Assembly (NCBI RefSeq): GCF_005938675.2
Contig: NZ_VCCH02000029.1
Span: 22,421 to 86,420 of the forward strand
Reading direction: 5' to 3'
Source of the DNA: Mycobacterium sp. KBS0706
Lineage (GTDB): Bacteria > Pseudomonadota > Alphaproteobacteria > DSM-16000 > Inquilinaceae
Length of the DNA stretch: 64,000 nt
Shown: one piece after another, positions 17,578 to 24,836 of the stretch
How positions within the stretch are numbered: position 1 is the stretch's first letter
How the letters are laid out: each line of letters opens with the position of its first letter
The notes under the pieces: generated by a model
What the model was told of the DNA's origin: nothing
The model's input: only the letters and a program-made list of their open reading frames with translations
Database searches by the model: none
Translations under genes and position numbers: made by a program

Positions 17578-18408
17578 CTACCCGAGGTGAAAGCTGGCCA
17601 TGGCGGCGATGCGTCCCCGGTCGCTCGGGTGGCGGTCGCCGCCGCGGCGCATGTGGCGCAGCCGTCGCAGCTCAGGCACCCCGCTTCGGTGCAGATGGTC
17701 GAGCATGGCGGCATGGCTGGAGGGCACGGTGATCGTCATCGGTCCCGCCGGCCCGAGGACGGATAGCGCCGCGACCAGGGCCGCAGCGGTGTCCTGGTCC
17801 TCGGCCAGGACCGGGCCGATCCGGTCGGGGTGGCGCAGCCCGTAGCCGGCCACCCGCCCGTCGTGGCGGCAAACCATGCCGGCGGGGTGCTCGCGGAACA
17901 GCGCCGTGAGCCCGGTGGTGCGGTCGGCACCAAATACCGCCGCATCATAGGCCGCGACCGCCGGCAGGTCGGCTTCCGCCATCGGCGCCAGGCCGGGCAC
18001 CGGCGGCGCCTCCACCGGCCCTTTCGCCTCCAGCACCACCGAGGCGTCGACATCGACGAAGCCGAGCGTCTCATACAGCGGCGCGCCGGAGGGCGAAGCA
18101 TCGAGCAGGATGATGCGGTCGGCCGGCACCGGCGCCAGCGCCGTCTCGACGATGCGGCGGCCGAAGCCGCGCCCCTGCATCGCCGGGTCGGTGCCGACGA
18201 CCCCGAGATAGGCGACCCGGCCATAATCGACCATCGCCGCCCCGGCGCGCAACGCGCCGTCGGCCTCCAGGACATGGATCGCGGCGTTGGGCATGCGCGA
18301 CAGCCGGGCGATGGTCGGCCCGAAGCGCGGATTGCCGAAAGCCGCGGCCATCAGCACCACCAGCGCCTCGGCCTCCTCCGGCCGCATCCTTCGGCAGATC
18401 GGCGTCAT
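17578..18408 (-). CDS. GNAT family N-acetyltransferase (double domain)
   Basis: A 276-residue protein with an N-terminal GNAT domain. The acetyl-CoA loop Val-Val-Gly-Thr-Asp-Pro-Ala-Met-Gln-Gly-Arg-Gly-Phe-Gly lies at about residues 71-84, then Tyr-Glu-Thr-Leu-Gly-Phe. The C-terminal half resembles the YitH/HolE-type extension (DUF1248-like), with Ala-Gly-Tyr-Gly-Leu-Arg. The ATG overlaps the stop of the EamA gene by 4 bp, so the two are co-translated. The acceptor substrate is unknown. Confidence 0.82.
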   Translation of the reverse strand: MTPICRRMRPEEAEALVVLMAAAFGNPRFGPTIARLSRMPNAAIHVLEADGALRAGAAMVDYGRVAYLGVVGTDPAMQGRGFGRRIVETALAPVPADRIILLDASPSGAPLYETLGFVDVDASVVLEAKGPVEAPPVPGLAPMAEADLPAVAAYDAAVFGADRTTGLTALFREHPAGMVCRHDGRVAGYGLRHPDRIGPVLAEDQDTAAALVAALSVLGPAGPMTITVPSSHAAMLDHLHRSGVPELRRLRHMRRGGDRHPSDRGRIAAMASFHLG

Positions 18409-18842
18409 CCGATCGCCACCAGCACGGCGCCGCCGCCGATCAGCGCCACGCCGAGCCAGGCGACGCCCGACAGCGTCTCGCCCAGCACGATCGCGCCGAA
18501 CACCGCCACCAGCACGACGCTGAGCTTGTCGATCGGCGCCACCTGCCCCGCCTGGCCGAGCTTGAGCGCCCGGAAGTAGCAGAGCCACGAGGCCCCGGTC
18601 GCCAAGCCGGACAGCACCAGGAAGATCCAGGTCCGGCCGGAGATCGAGGAGGCCGGCTGGAACTGCCCGGTGGCGGCGACGATGCCACCGATCGCCAGCA
18701 GGATGACGACGGTGCGGATGAAGGTGGCGAGATCGGAATTGATCGCCTCGATGCCGATCTTGGCGAAGATCGCGGTCAGGGCGGCGAAGATGGCGGAGAG
18801 CAGCGCCCAGAGCTGCCAGGAGGAAAGGAGGTCGGATTTCAT
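18405..18842 (-). CDS. EamA-type (DMT) transporter, single-domain
   Basis: A small membrane protein of 145 residues with about five hydrophobic segments. It is one EamA unit, half the size of the ten-helix DMT exporters, so it probably works as a dimer. Visible marks are an N-terminal Trp-Ala-Leu-Leu-Ser-Ala-Ile-Phe-Ala-Ala-Leu-Thr-Ala, Phe-Arg-Ala-Leu-Lys-Leu-Gly-Gln, and Gly-Glu-Thr-Leu-Ser-Gly in the last loop. ATG at 18842 is used; the frame is open further up without support. It is divergent from the SufR-like regulator and co-operonic with GNAT. Confidence 0.82.
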   Translation of the reverse strand: MKSDLLSSWQLWALLSAIFAALTAIFAKIGIEAINSDLATFIRTVVILLAIGGIVAATGQFQPASSISGRTWIFLVLSGLATGASWLCYFRALKLGQAGQVAPIDKLSVVLVAVFGAIVLGETLSGVAWLGVALIGGGAVLVAIG

Positions 18843-18979
18843 GCGGGTCGACTCGGCTTTCAGGAGCACCGCGCCACCTTGGCTCCGATCCCGAGCGCAA
18901 CGGAAGGGGCCGCGGCGATGCGCCTGCCATGCGGCGATGGGCGCGTGATGCTTGCAGCCATGGTGTGGGGTCGCTATTT

Positions 18980-18997
18980 TCAAAGTATGGACTTTGA
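18980..18997. promoter_or_regulatory. operator-like palindrome over the start of the SufR-like gene
   Basis: TCAAAGT (18980-18986) and ACTTTGA (18991-18997) form a perfect inverted repeat. The four bases between them, ATGG, contain the start codon. This looks like an autoregulatory site for the encoded regulator and would also affect downstream sodB. Confidence 0.6.
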
Positions 18998-19673
18998 TAA
19001 CAGTTCTTCCCGGGAGCCGGCGACGGCGGCGGAGCGGCTGCTCCTGCTGCTGAAGACGCGCGGCGGCCAGAGCGCCGCGGCGCTCGGCGCCGCGCTCGGC
19101 ACCACCGGGGAGGCGGCGCGGCAGCAGCTGGTCAAGCTGGCCGAAGCCGGGCTGGTGGAGTCGGCGCCGCAGCGCGCCGGGGTCGGCCGGCCGCTCCAGC
19201 TCTGGTCCCTCACCGCTGCCGGCCATGCCCGGTTCCCCGACGGCCATGCCGAGATGGTGGCCGGGCTGATTGCCGGCGTCCGGCGCGAGCTGGGCGAGGC
19301 GGCCCTCGACCAGCTGATCGCCGCGCGCGAGGCCGAGACCTTTTCCCGCTATACCGACGCGGTGGCGGGCACGGCGACGCTGCGCGACCGGATCGCGGCC
19401 CTGGCTGGCCTTCGCACCCGCGAGGGCTACATGGCTGGGTGGGAGGAAGACGAAAACGGCTTCCTTCTGGTCGAGAATCATTGTCCGATCTGCGCCGCGG
19501 CGGCCGCCTGCCAGGGCTTCTGCCGCTCCGAGCTCGACTTGTTCCGCCGCGTGCTCGGGCCGGAGGCCCGGGTGGAGCGCACGGAGCACATCCAGGCGGG
19601 GGCGCGCCGTTGCGCCTACCGCATCCTTCCACACCCAAGCCGATCAGAAAGTGAGCACCACCATGGCGTTTGA
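18987..19673 (+). CDS. SufR-like iron-sulfur transcriptional regulator
   Basis: A 228-residue DNA-binding protein. Residues about 12-80 are a winged helix (Ala-Ala-Ala-Leu-Gly-Ala-Ala-Leu-Gly-Thr-Thr, then Gly-Val-Gly-Arg-Pro wing). The C-terminal part carries a Cys cluster, Cys 166, 169, 175, 179 and 209, in Asn-His-Cys-Pro-Ile-Cys and Cys-Gln-Gly-Phe-Cys contexts, typical of SufR-like regulators that sense iron-sulfur status. Its last 11 bases overlap the sodB ORF, so the two are translated together. That context suggests control of superoxide dismutase by oxidative or iron status. The palindrome around its own ATG supports autoregulation. Confidence 0.83.
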   Translation: MDFDNSSSREPATAAERLLLLLKTRGGQSAAALGAALGTTGEAARQQLVKLAEAGLVESAPQRAGVGRPLQLWSLTAAGHARFPDGHAEMVAGLIAGVRRELGEAALDQLIAAREAETFSRYTDAVAGTATLRDRIAALAGLRTREGYMAGWEEDENGFLLVENHCPICAAAAACQGFCRSELDLFRRVLGPEARVERTEHIQAGARRCAYRILPHPSRSESEHHHGV

Positions 19674-20271
19674 ACTTCCCCAGCTGCCCTACTCGCAGAA
19701 CGCCCTCGCCGAGCGCGGCATGTGCCAGGAGACGCTGGAGCTGCATCACGGCAAGCACCACCAGGCCTATGTCACGGCGCTGAACGGTTTCGTCGAGAAG
19801 GATGACTCGCTGAAGGGCAAGTCGCTCGAGGAGATCGTCGCCTTCGCCTATGGCAAGGACAACCTGGCCCCGGTGTTCAACAATGCCGGCCAGCATTGGA
19901 ATCACATCCTGTTCTGGCAGAACCTGTCGCCGAAGGGCGGCGCCATCCCGGGCGCGCTGGAAAAGAAGATCACCGAGGATCTCGGCGGCGTGCAGGCCTT
20001 CAAGGACGCCTTCAAGGCGGCCGCGATCGGCCAGTTCGGCTCCGGCTGGGCCTGGCTCGTGGTCGGCAAGGACGGCAAGCTGAAGATCACCAAGACCCCG
20101 AACGGCTCCAACCCGCTCGCCACCGGCGAGGGCAAGGTGCTGCTCGGCCTCGACGTGTGGGAGCACAGCTACTATCTGGACTTCCGCAACCGTCGTCCGG
20201 ACTACGCCCAGAACTTCCTCGACAAGCTCGCCAATTACGAGTTCGCCGAGGCCCAGCTCAAGGCCGCCTGA
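19663..20271 (+). CDS. sodB: superoxide dismutase [Fe]
   Basis: Disproportionates superoxide. The N-terminus Ala-Phe-Glu-Leu-Pro-Gln-Leu-Pro-Tyr is that of Fe-SOD. Metal ligands are His 28 (Glu-Leu-His-His-Gly-Lys), a His in Gln-His-Trp-Asn-His, and Asp/His in Leu-Asp-Val-Trp-Glu-His. The segment Gly-Gln-Phe-Gly-Ser-Gly-Trp-Ala-Trp points to iron rather than manganese. The ATG at 19663 lies inside the end of the regulator gene; a GTG at 19651 would add four residues. There is no signal peptide, so it is cytoplasmic. 202 residues. Confidence 0.95.
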   Translation: MAFELPQLPYSQNALAERGMCQETLELHHGKHHQAYVTALNGFVEKDDSLKGKSLEEIVAFAYGKDNLAPVFNNAGQHWNHILFWQNLSPKGGAIPGALEKKITEDLGGVQAFKDAFKAAAIGQFGSGWAWLVVGKDGKLKITKTPNGSNPLATGEGKVLLGLDVWEHSYYLDFRNRRPDYAQNFLDKLANYEFAEAQLKAA

Positions 20272-20281
20272 CGCCGACCCC

Positions 20282-20332
20282 GCCCGCCAGTCAGGTTTCC
20301 TTCAAGGGAATCGGGCTGGCGGGCGCCCCTTT
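20282..20332 (+). terminator. terminator after sodB
   Basis: GCCCGCCAG (20282-20290) pairs with CTGGCGGGC (20316-20324); within the loop TTCC pairs with GGAA. A C/T-rich run with TTTT follows at once. Confidence 0.7.
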
Positions 20333-20356
20333 TCCGACGGCCCTCAGGGACAGATC

Positions 20357-20926
20357 TTGGTCGCGCGTACCTCGCTTCGTTACAACCCGGACCCGCGACA
20401 CCCGCCGGCGGTGCCCCGCGATCGTTTCGTCGAGGCGCTGACGCGCCTGACGGCGACCATCTGCGTGGTGGCGGCGACGGAGCCCGACGGCACCCGGCAC
20501 GGCCGCACGGCCACGGCGGTGATGTCGCTGGCGGCCGAGCCGCCGACCATGCTGGTCTCGATCGACCGCAGCAGCGCCATCGCCAGCGTGATCGAGGCCA
20601 CCGAAGGCTTCTCCGTCGCCATGCTGGCCGAGCATCAGGATGAGGTCGCCGACGCCTTCGCCGGCAAGCTGCCGATCGCCCGCTCCGAGCGCTTCACCCG
20701 CGGCATCTGGTCCGCCTGGCCGTCAGGCCGGCCGAAGCTCGAGGGTGCGGTCGCTGTGATCGACTGCCACCTGATTGGCCTGACCGAGGTGTCGACCCAC
20801 ATCCTGTTCGTCGGCCTGGTCACCGAGGTCGAGACCCGCGACGCATCCCCCCTGCTGTGGAGCCTGCGCCGCTACGCCGGCGTCGCCGCGCGCCGAGCCG
20901 CGACGCCGGGGGCGGACGAGGACTGA
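20357..20926 (+). CDS. flavin reductase family protein
   Basis: A 189-residue FMN-binding split-barrel protein of the flavin:NAD(P)H reductase group, which supplies reduced flavin to monooxygenases. Seen are Leu-Thr-Ala-Thr-Ile-Cys-Val-Val-Ala, Arg-Thr-Ala-Thr-Ala-Val-Met-Ser-Leu-Ala-Ala-Glu-Pro-Pro (FMN phosphate region), and a late Ile-Leu-Phe-Val-Gly-Leu-Val. A TTG at 20357 has a good ribosome-binding site (AGGGA); a GTG at 20411 would give 171 residues and a more usual N-terminus. No partner oxygenase is nearby. Confidence 0.82.
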   Translation: MVARTSLRYNPDPRHPPAVPRDRFVEALTRLTATICVVAATEPDGTRHGRTATAVMSLAAEPPTMLVSIDRSSAIASVIEATEGFSVAMLAEHQDEVADAFAGKLPIARSERFTRGIWSAWPSGRPKLEGAVAVIDCHLIGLTEVSTHILFVGLVTEVETRDASPLLWSLRRYAGVAARRAATPGADED

Positions 20927-20941
20927 CCGCTTTAGGGATCA

Positions 20942-20968
20942 CCGGCCCGATTCGCGCCATCGGGCCGG
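20942..20968. terminator. possible terminator hairpin
   Basis: CCGGCCCGAT (20942-20951) pairs with ATCGGGCCGG (20959-20968). No T run follows, so it is a weak call. It sits between the converging flavin reductase and DUF2272 genes. Confidence 0.45.
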
Positions 20969-21006
20969 CTGGCGAATACCAAACCGAGCTCGGGAATCGG
21001 TCGCAG

Positions 21007-21648
21007 CTATTCCCGGAACTTTATGATGCAAATATAGGGGCCGGATATGACATTGCCGGCATCGTCAAATTTGAATGGCCTCTTCGGAAGGAATCCATCC
21101 TTCAATGTCACGGTCTTCCGGGTGACACTCTGGCTCACATTGCCGCCGATGCAGGTAAGCGTGCCGTTCGCTACGCTGGTCACGACATCGAAATGGCTGA
21201 AGTAAGTATGCTGCTTGCGAGCGGCATCCAGGGCATCTGCAAAGTCGTCGATGTGAAGCACGCGTGTCGAGCCAAAAATATTCCCGAATACGGGCTTCTC
21301 GGCGCCGTCCCCGTCCGGTGGCAAGCCATAGAAAACTGCCGGCGGCTTCTTCGCCAGCATGTTTCTGATGGCGGCTCCGACGTAGACCGAATGCGAGGCG
21401 CTAAACGGGAAGGACGCCGCTGAGCCGGAGGCGCTGAGCGCCTTCTTCACCACGAATGAAATGAAGGCGGCCGACCAGGCGGTCCGTTTGGCTATGGCCT
21501 TCTCGGCTTCCTTCGGCTCGAATTCCGCACCCTCGGTCCAATACTGTTTCAGAATGTCGTGTACATCGTCATCGGTCTCGTGCCGTCCGCCGAATCGAAC
21601 CAACTCGGTTTCCGCGGCTTTGACCAACTCGGCCTGAAAATCGGCCAT
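21007..21648 (-). CDS. DUF2272 domain protein
   Basis: A 213-residue protein with the DUF2272 core: Ala-Trp-Ser-Ala-Ala-Phe-Ile-Ser-Phe-Val at about residue 55, Ser-Ala-Ser-His-Ser-Val-Tyr-Val near 85, and Ser-His-Phe-Asp-Val-Val with Ile-Gly-Gly-Asn-Val-Ser-Gln-Ser-Val-Thr towards the end. This family is thought to share the fold of CHAP/NlpC cell-wall peptidases, but I see no Cys in the usual nucleophile place. No signal peptide. ATG at 21648 has GGAGG 8 bp upstream. Base composition is visibly lower in G+C than the flanking genes, and it forms a pair with the gene before it. Confidence 0.7.
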   Translation of the reverse strand: MADFQAELVKAAETELVRFGGRHETDDDVHDILKQYWTEGAEFEPKEAEKAIAKRTAWSAAFISFVVKKALSASGSAASFPFSASHSVYVGAAIRNMLAKKPPAVFYGLPPDGDGAEKPVFGNIFGSTRVLHIDDFADALDAARKQHTYFSHFDVVTSVANGTLTCIGGNVSQSVTRKTVTLKDGFLPKRPFKFDDAGNVISGPYICIIKFRE

Positions 21649-21712
21649 CGTCACCCTCCAATAGCAGGCTAAATTCAGGAGTGACCGCAGGATCGTCCAG
21701 CGCCCCCGGACG

Positions 21713-22696
21713 CTATGCCTTCGGGCAGAGGACGCCTTTCAGCGGCTGTTCGCCGGCAAAGTGTCGATACAGAACGACAGGCCGCAACATGATCCGGCAG
21801 CGGCGAAGGAGTGTGCTGGGCTTCCACTCGCCGTAGGCATCGAGCTCGCGCTGCACCCTTTCCGTCGGCGTCGACGCCGGCCGCGTGACGGCCTTATTGG
21901 CTACCGCTCGCGCCGAGTTTCGGACGCGGACGTTGACCAGCGCCTCCTCGATCCAGCCGTCGCCCTCTGGAACGCGGTCGAGCGACTTGTACCAGTAGTC
22001 CCGCATCCAGAGCCCGACGAGCCATTCCTGCGCTGTCCTGGTCCGAAGCGCAGCGCGCATCCAGGTGCGAAAGATGCGCCAATCCCGCGCCTGCAGGGCC
22101 GAATTGGCATACTTCGTGCAGTAAGACTTTTTAGGAGGAACATCGAAGTGGTCGAATGGCTCTCCGCTCAGGTCAGTCTGGAATTTTTCGGCAGCGCAGA
22201 CACCTGCAGCGCGAAGCTCGTCGTAGACGACACCCGGCTTCCGATACTGGACGTCGTCGGCCAAGCGCAGCAGATCAGCGCGGTGCTCCTGCGGCACCAA
22301 ACCAGAATCGGCGACATAGCGCATGAACTTCTGGAGATCCCCCACATCGGCATGGGAGATCCCAACCCCGCCGATCGCGTAGCTCATCAAGTGCTTGCCT
22401 GAATCTTCCCCCGCATCGCTGGCCCAGCCTTTGTCAGCCGGGTCAGGCGGCAAGCCAGACGGGTCGGCGATGCCCCATTCGGCGACCCCCATGGCGAGGG
22501 CGAACAGGCCCAGATCGGTCCGTGCCCAGAGTTCCGTGGGCTTATCGCGATAGTTGGTGATGATGGCTTTCACCAGATCTGCCGACAACACCTCTTTGGT
22601 GATATTGTCGTCGGCTGCCCCGCTCCATCCCCCTTGCTCAAGAAACTGGGAAAACACCGCTTCAGACCAATTGCCCATTGAAATCTCAGCGCCCAT
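21713..22696 (-). CDS. unknown protein paired with DUF2272 gene
   Basis: A 327-residue protein I do not recognise. It has no signal peptide or membrane span. Residues about 60-130 contain Ala-Met-Gly-Val-Ala-Glu-Trp-Gly-Ile-Ala-Asp and later Met-Ser-Tyr-Ala-Ile-Gly-Gly-Val-Gly-Ile-Ser-His, a Glu followed by Gly-rich segments that could be a lysozyme-like active site; this is a guess. The second half is Trp- and Arg-rich. ATG at 22696 has GGAGG 7 bp upstream. The 58-bp gap to the DUF2272 gene suggests one operon. G+C is lower than in the neighbours, and the 200 bp upstream are strongly A+T-rich, so transfer is likely. Confidence 0.6.
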   Translation of the reverse strand: MGAEISMGNWSEAVFSQFLEQGGWSGAADDNITKEVLSADLVKAIITNYRDKPTELWARTDLGLFALAMGVAEWGIADPSGLPPDPADKGWASDAGEDSGKHLMSYAIGGVGISHADVGDLQKFMRYVADSGLVPQEHRADLLRLADDVQYRKPGVVYDELRAAGVCAAEKFQTDLSGEPFDHFDVPPKKSYCTKYANSALQARDWRIFRTWMRAALRTRTAQEWLVGLWMRDYWYKSLDRVPEGDGWIEEALVNVRVRNSARAVANKAVTRPASTPTERVQRELDAYGEWKPSTLLRRCRIMLRPVVLYRHFAGEQPLKGVLCPKA

Positions 22697-22895
22697 CTAT
22701 AGTCCTCCACAGAATAATCATTTAGCGACAACGGCATACACCTCCGAATTCATTCCTGAACGGCATATGTATTATCAACAATTATAGATCTAAGCGTTCG
22801 AAAGAGAATACGATCACAATTTAACAATGATAACACACAGAGAAGCGCCGAGCCATGCCCTGATCTTCCGTGCCGGCCGCGGACCCATCCCGTCA

Positions 22896-23564
22896 TCAAT
22901 GCTCGTGCCCGTGGTCATCCCCGGGCAGGTCGAGCTTGAACGCGTCCTTCAGCTCCGAGATCTGGCCCGGCGACAGCAGGCGCGGGTTCACGCCGCGCAG
23001 CAGCAGGTGCAGCTTCGCCGTCTCCTCCAGCTCCTCCGTCGCGTAGACCGCGGCCTCCAGGCTCTCCCCCGCCACCACCGGGCCATGATTGGCCAACAGC
23101 ACGGATGAATATCGGCCGGCCAGGCCGCGGATGGCGTCGGCCACCGCCGGGTCGCCCGGGCGGTAATAGGGCACCAGAGCCGTCGCCCCGACCCGCATCA
23201 GGTAATAGGCGGTCAGCGGCGGCAGCACCGCCTTCGGGTCGATGCCCGGCAGCATCGACACCGCGACGGAATGGGTCGAATGCAGATGCACGATGGCGCG
23301 GGCCGAGCCGCGCGTCTCGTACAGCGCGCCGTGCAGCGGGATCTCCTTGGTCGGCTTGTCGCCGGACAAGAGCCGACCCTCGGCGTCGAGGCGGGACAGC
23401 CGCGCCGGGTCGAGGAAGCCGAGCGAGGCGTTGGTCGGCGTCACCAGCCAGCCGCCATCCTCCAGCCGCAGGCTGATATTGCCGGAGGAGCCGGGGGTCA
23501 GCCCGCGCTCGAACAGCGAGCGGCCGAAGCGGCAGATGTCCCCGCGCAGCCTGGTCTCGTCCAT
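22896..23564 (-). CDS. otnC: 3-oxo-tetronate 4-phosphate decarboxylase
   Basis: A class II aldolase-fold enzyme of 222 residues. In the otn pathway it decarboxylates 3-oxo-tetronate 4-phosphate to dihydroxyacetone phosphate. Metal-binding His are seen in Ile-Val-His-Leu-His-Ser-Thr-His (about residues 92-99) and in Leu-Ala-Asn-His-Gly-Pro-Val. The Gly-Ser-Ser-Gly-Asn-Ile-Ser and Thr-Pro-Thr-Asn motifs bind phosphate. It ends Asp-Asp-His-Gly-His-Glu-His. ATG at 23564 has GGAAGGA upstream. It forms an operon with the LacI regulator, 22 bp upstream, and completes the pathway encoded by the divergent ltnD-otnI-otnK. Confidence 0.88.
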   Translation of the reverse strand: MDETRLRGDICRFGRSLFERGLTPGSSGNISLRLEDGGWLVTPTNASLGFLDPARLSRLDAEGRLLSGDKPTKEIPLHGALYETRGSARAIVHLHSTHSVAVSMLPGIDPKAVLPPLTAYYLMRVGATALVPYYRPGDPAVADAIRGLAGRYSSVLLANHGPVVAGESLEAAVYATEELEETAKLHLLLRGVNPRLLSPGQISELKDAFKLDLPGDDHGHEH

Positions 23565-23586
23565 GGGTCGGTCCTTCCGAAAGCGG

Positions 23587-24591
23587 TCAGGCGGTGGCGC
23601 CGGTGATGAGCTCGAAGCCGAGATCGACGACGGTCGGCGGCTCGCGGCCGCAGACCAGCTTTGCCCCGACCTCCCCCATCTCCACCCGCGGTGAGCGGAT
23701 GGTCGAGAGCGGCTGCGGCAGCGCCTGGGCCAGGTCGAGCCCGTTGAAGCCGAACAGCGCCACCCGATCCGGCACGGCGATGCCGCGGGCGAGGCACAGG
23801 AAGCAGCCGCCCATCGCCATGTCGTCGTTGGAGAAATAGACCGCGTCGACCCGGTCGCCACCGTCGAGGATGCGGGCCAGCCCCTCCCGCCCCGAGGCGG
23901 CGGAGGACCGGCCGGGCAGGATCTCGGTCGCGACCAGGGCCGCGGCGCTTTCCGACAGCGCCTCGCGGAAGCCCTCGAACCGCTTGGCCGCGCGCCGGTC
24001 ATGGCCGAGATCGTGGCCGACATAGGCCAGGCGCCGGTAGCCGCGCTCGATCAGGTGCCGGGCGCTGGCCCGGCCGACGGCGCGGTTCGACAGGCCGACG
24101 ACGATGTCGAGGCCGGTGCCGTCGAGATCCATCAGCTCGGCCACCCGGATCCCGGCATTGGCGAGCATGGCCCGGCCGCGGTCGGTGTGCTCCAGCCCGG
24201 TGACGATCAGCCCGGCCGGGCGCCAGGCCAGCATCGCCTCGATCAGCCCCTCCTCCCGCTCCGGGTCATAGTCGGTGACGCCGACGACCGGCCGGTACCC
24301 CGCGGCGTCGAGCACGTCCTCCGCCCCGCGCAGCACGTCGGGAAAGACGATGTTGGCGAGCGACGGGATGATCACCCCGACCAGGTTCGAGCCGGCGGAG
24401 GATAGGGTGCCGGCCAGGCGGTTGGGCACATAGCCGAGGCGCCGCACCACCTCCAGCACCCGCTCGCGCGTCTCCCCGGCCACCGGTCCGCCGCGCAGCA
24501 CCCGCGACGCGGTGATCTTGCTGACCCCGGCGGCGCGCGCGACATCCGCCAGCGTGATGCCCCTGGGATCGGGCCTTCTCGTGCGCGCCAT
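23587..24591 (-). CDS. LacI-family repressor of the sugar-acid cluster
   Basis: A 334-residue repressor. The helix-turn-helix lies at residues about 11-32 (Ile-Thr-Leu-Ala-Asp-Val-Ala-Arg-Ala-Ala-Gly-Val-Ser), with the hinge Pro-Asn-Arg-Leu-Ala-Gly-Thr-Leu. The rest is a periplasmic-binding-protein fold like GntR, with Asn-Leu-Val-Gly-Val-Ile-Ile-Pro-Ser. The ATG at 24591 gives the normal spacing; the frame runs 70 codons further up without support. Two matching operators lie in the divergent promoter region. The inducer is probably L-threonate, D-erythronate or a pathway intermediate. Confidence 0.88.
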   Translation of the reverse strand: MARTRRPDPRGITLADVARAAGVSKITASRVLRGGPVAGETRERVLEVVRRLGYVPNRLAGTLSSAGSNLVGVIIPSLANIVFPDVLRGAEDVLDAAGYRPVVGVTDYDPEREEGLIEAMLAWRPAGLIVTGLEHTDRGRAMLANAGIRVAELMDLDGTGLDIVVGLSNRAVGRASARHLIERGYRRLAYVGHDLGHDRRAAKRFEGFREALSESAAALVATEILPGRSSAASGREGLARILDGGDRVDAVYFSNDDMAMGGCFLCLARGIAVPDRVALFGFNGLDLAQALPQPLSTIRSPRVEMGEVGAKLVCGREPPTVVDLGFELITGATA

Positions 24592-24723
24592 CAGGACCCT
24601 CTGCGTCGACTCGGCCCCCATCATCCCCGCATCCCGGGGCCGAGCGGAAGCCCTCGCACCGCCCGGCCCCGGCCACCTCGCAGCCTCGCCCTTGACGCCG
24701 TCGTTAGCTTCGCCCATGACTAT

Positions 24724-24737
24724 TGATACCGATATCA
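24724..24737. promoter_or_regulatory. LacI-type operator 1
   Basis: TGATACCGATATCA, a near-perfect palindrome with the central CG typical of LacI/GntR-family operators; it extends to ATTGATACCGATATCATT. It lies 133 bp upstream of the repressor start. Confidence 0.8.
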
Positions 24738-24789
24738 TTCTGACGCCGCGAGATCCAAGCCTTTGGCTGGATAGGCTGCGAAACATGAA

Positions 24790-24803
24790 TGATACCGGTG
24801 TCA
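24790..24803. promoter_or_regulatory. LacI-type operator 2
   Basis: TGATACCGGTGTCA, matching operator 1 at 12 of 14 positions, 66 bp away centre to centre, 33 bp before the MFS carrier start. The pair could support DNA looping. Confidence 0.8.
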
Positions 24804-24836
24804 ATTGTCCATCACGGACGAACCGAGGGAGGAAGG

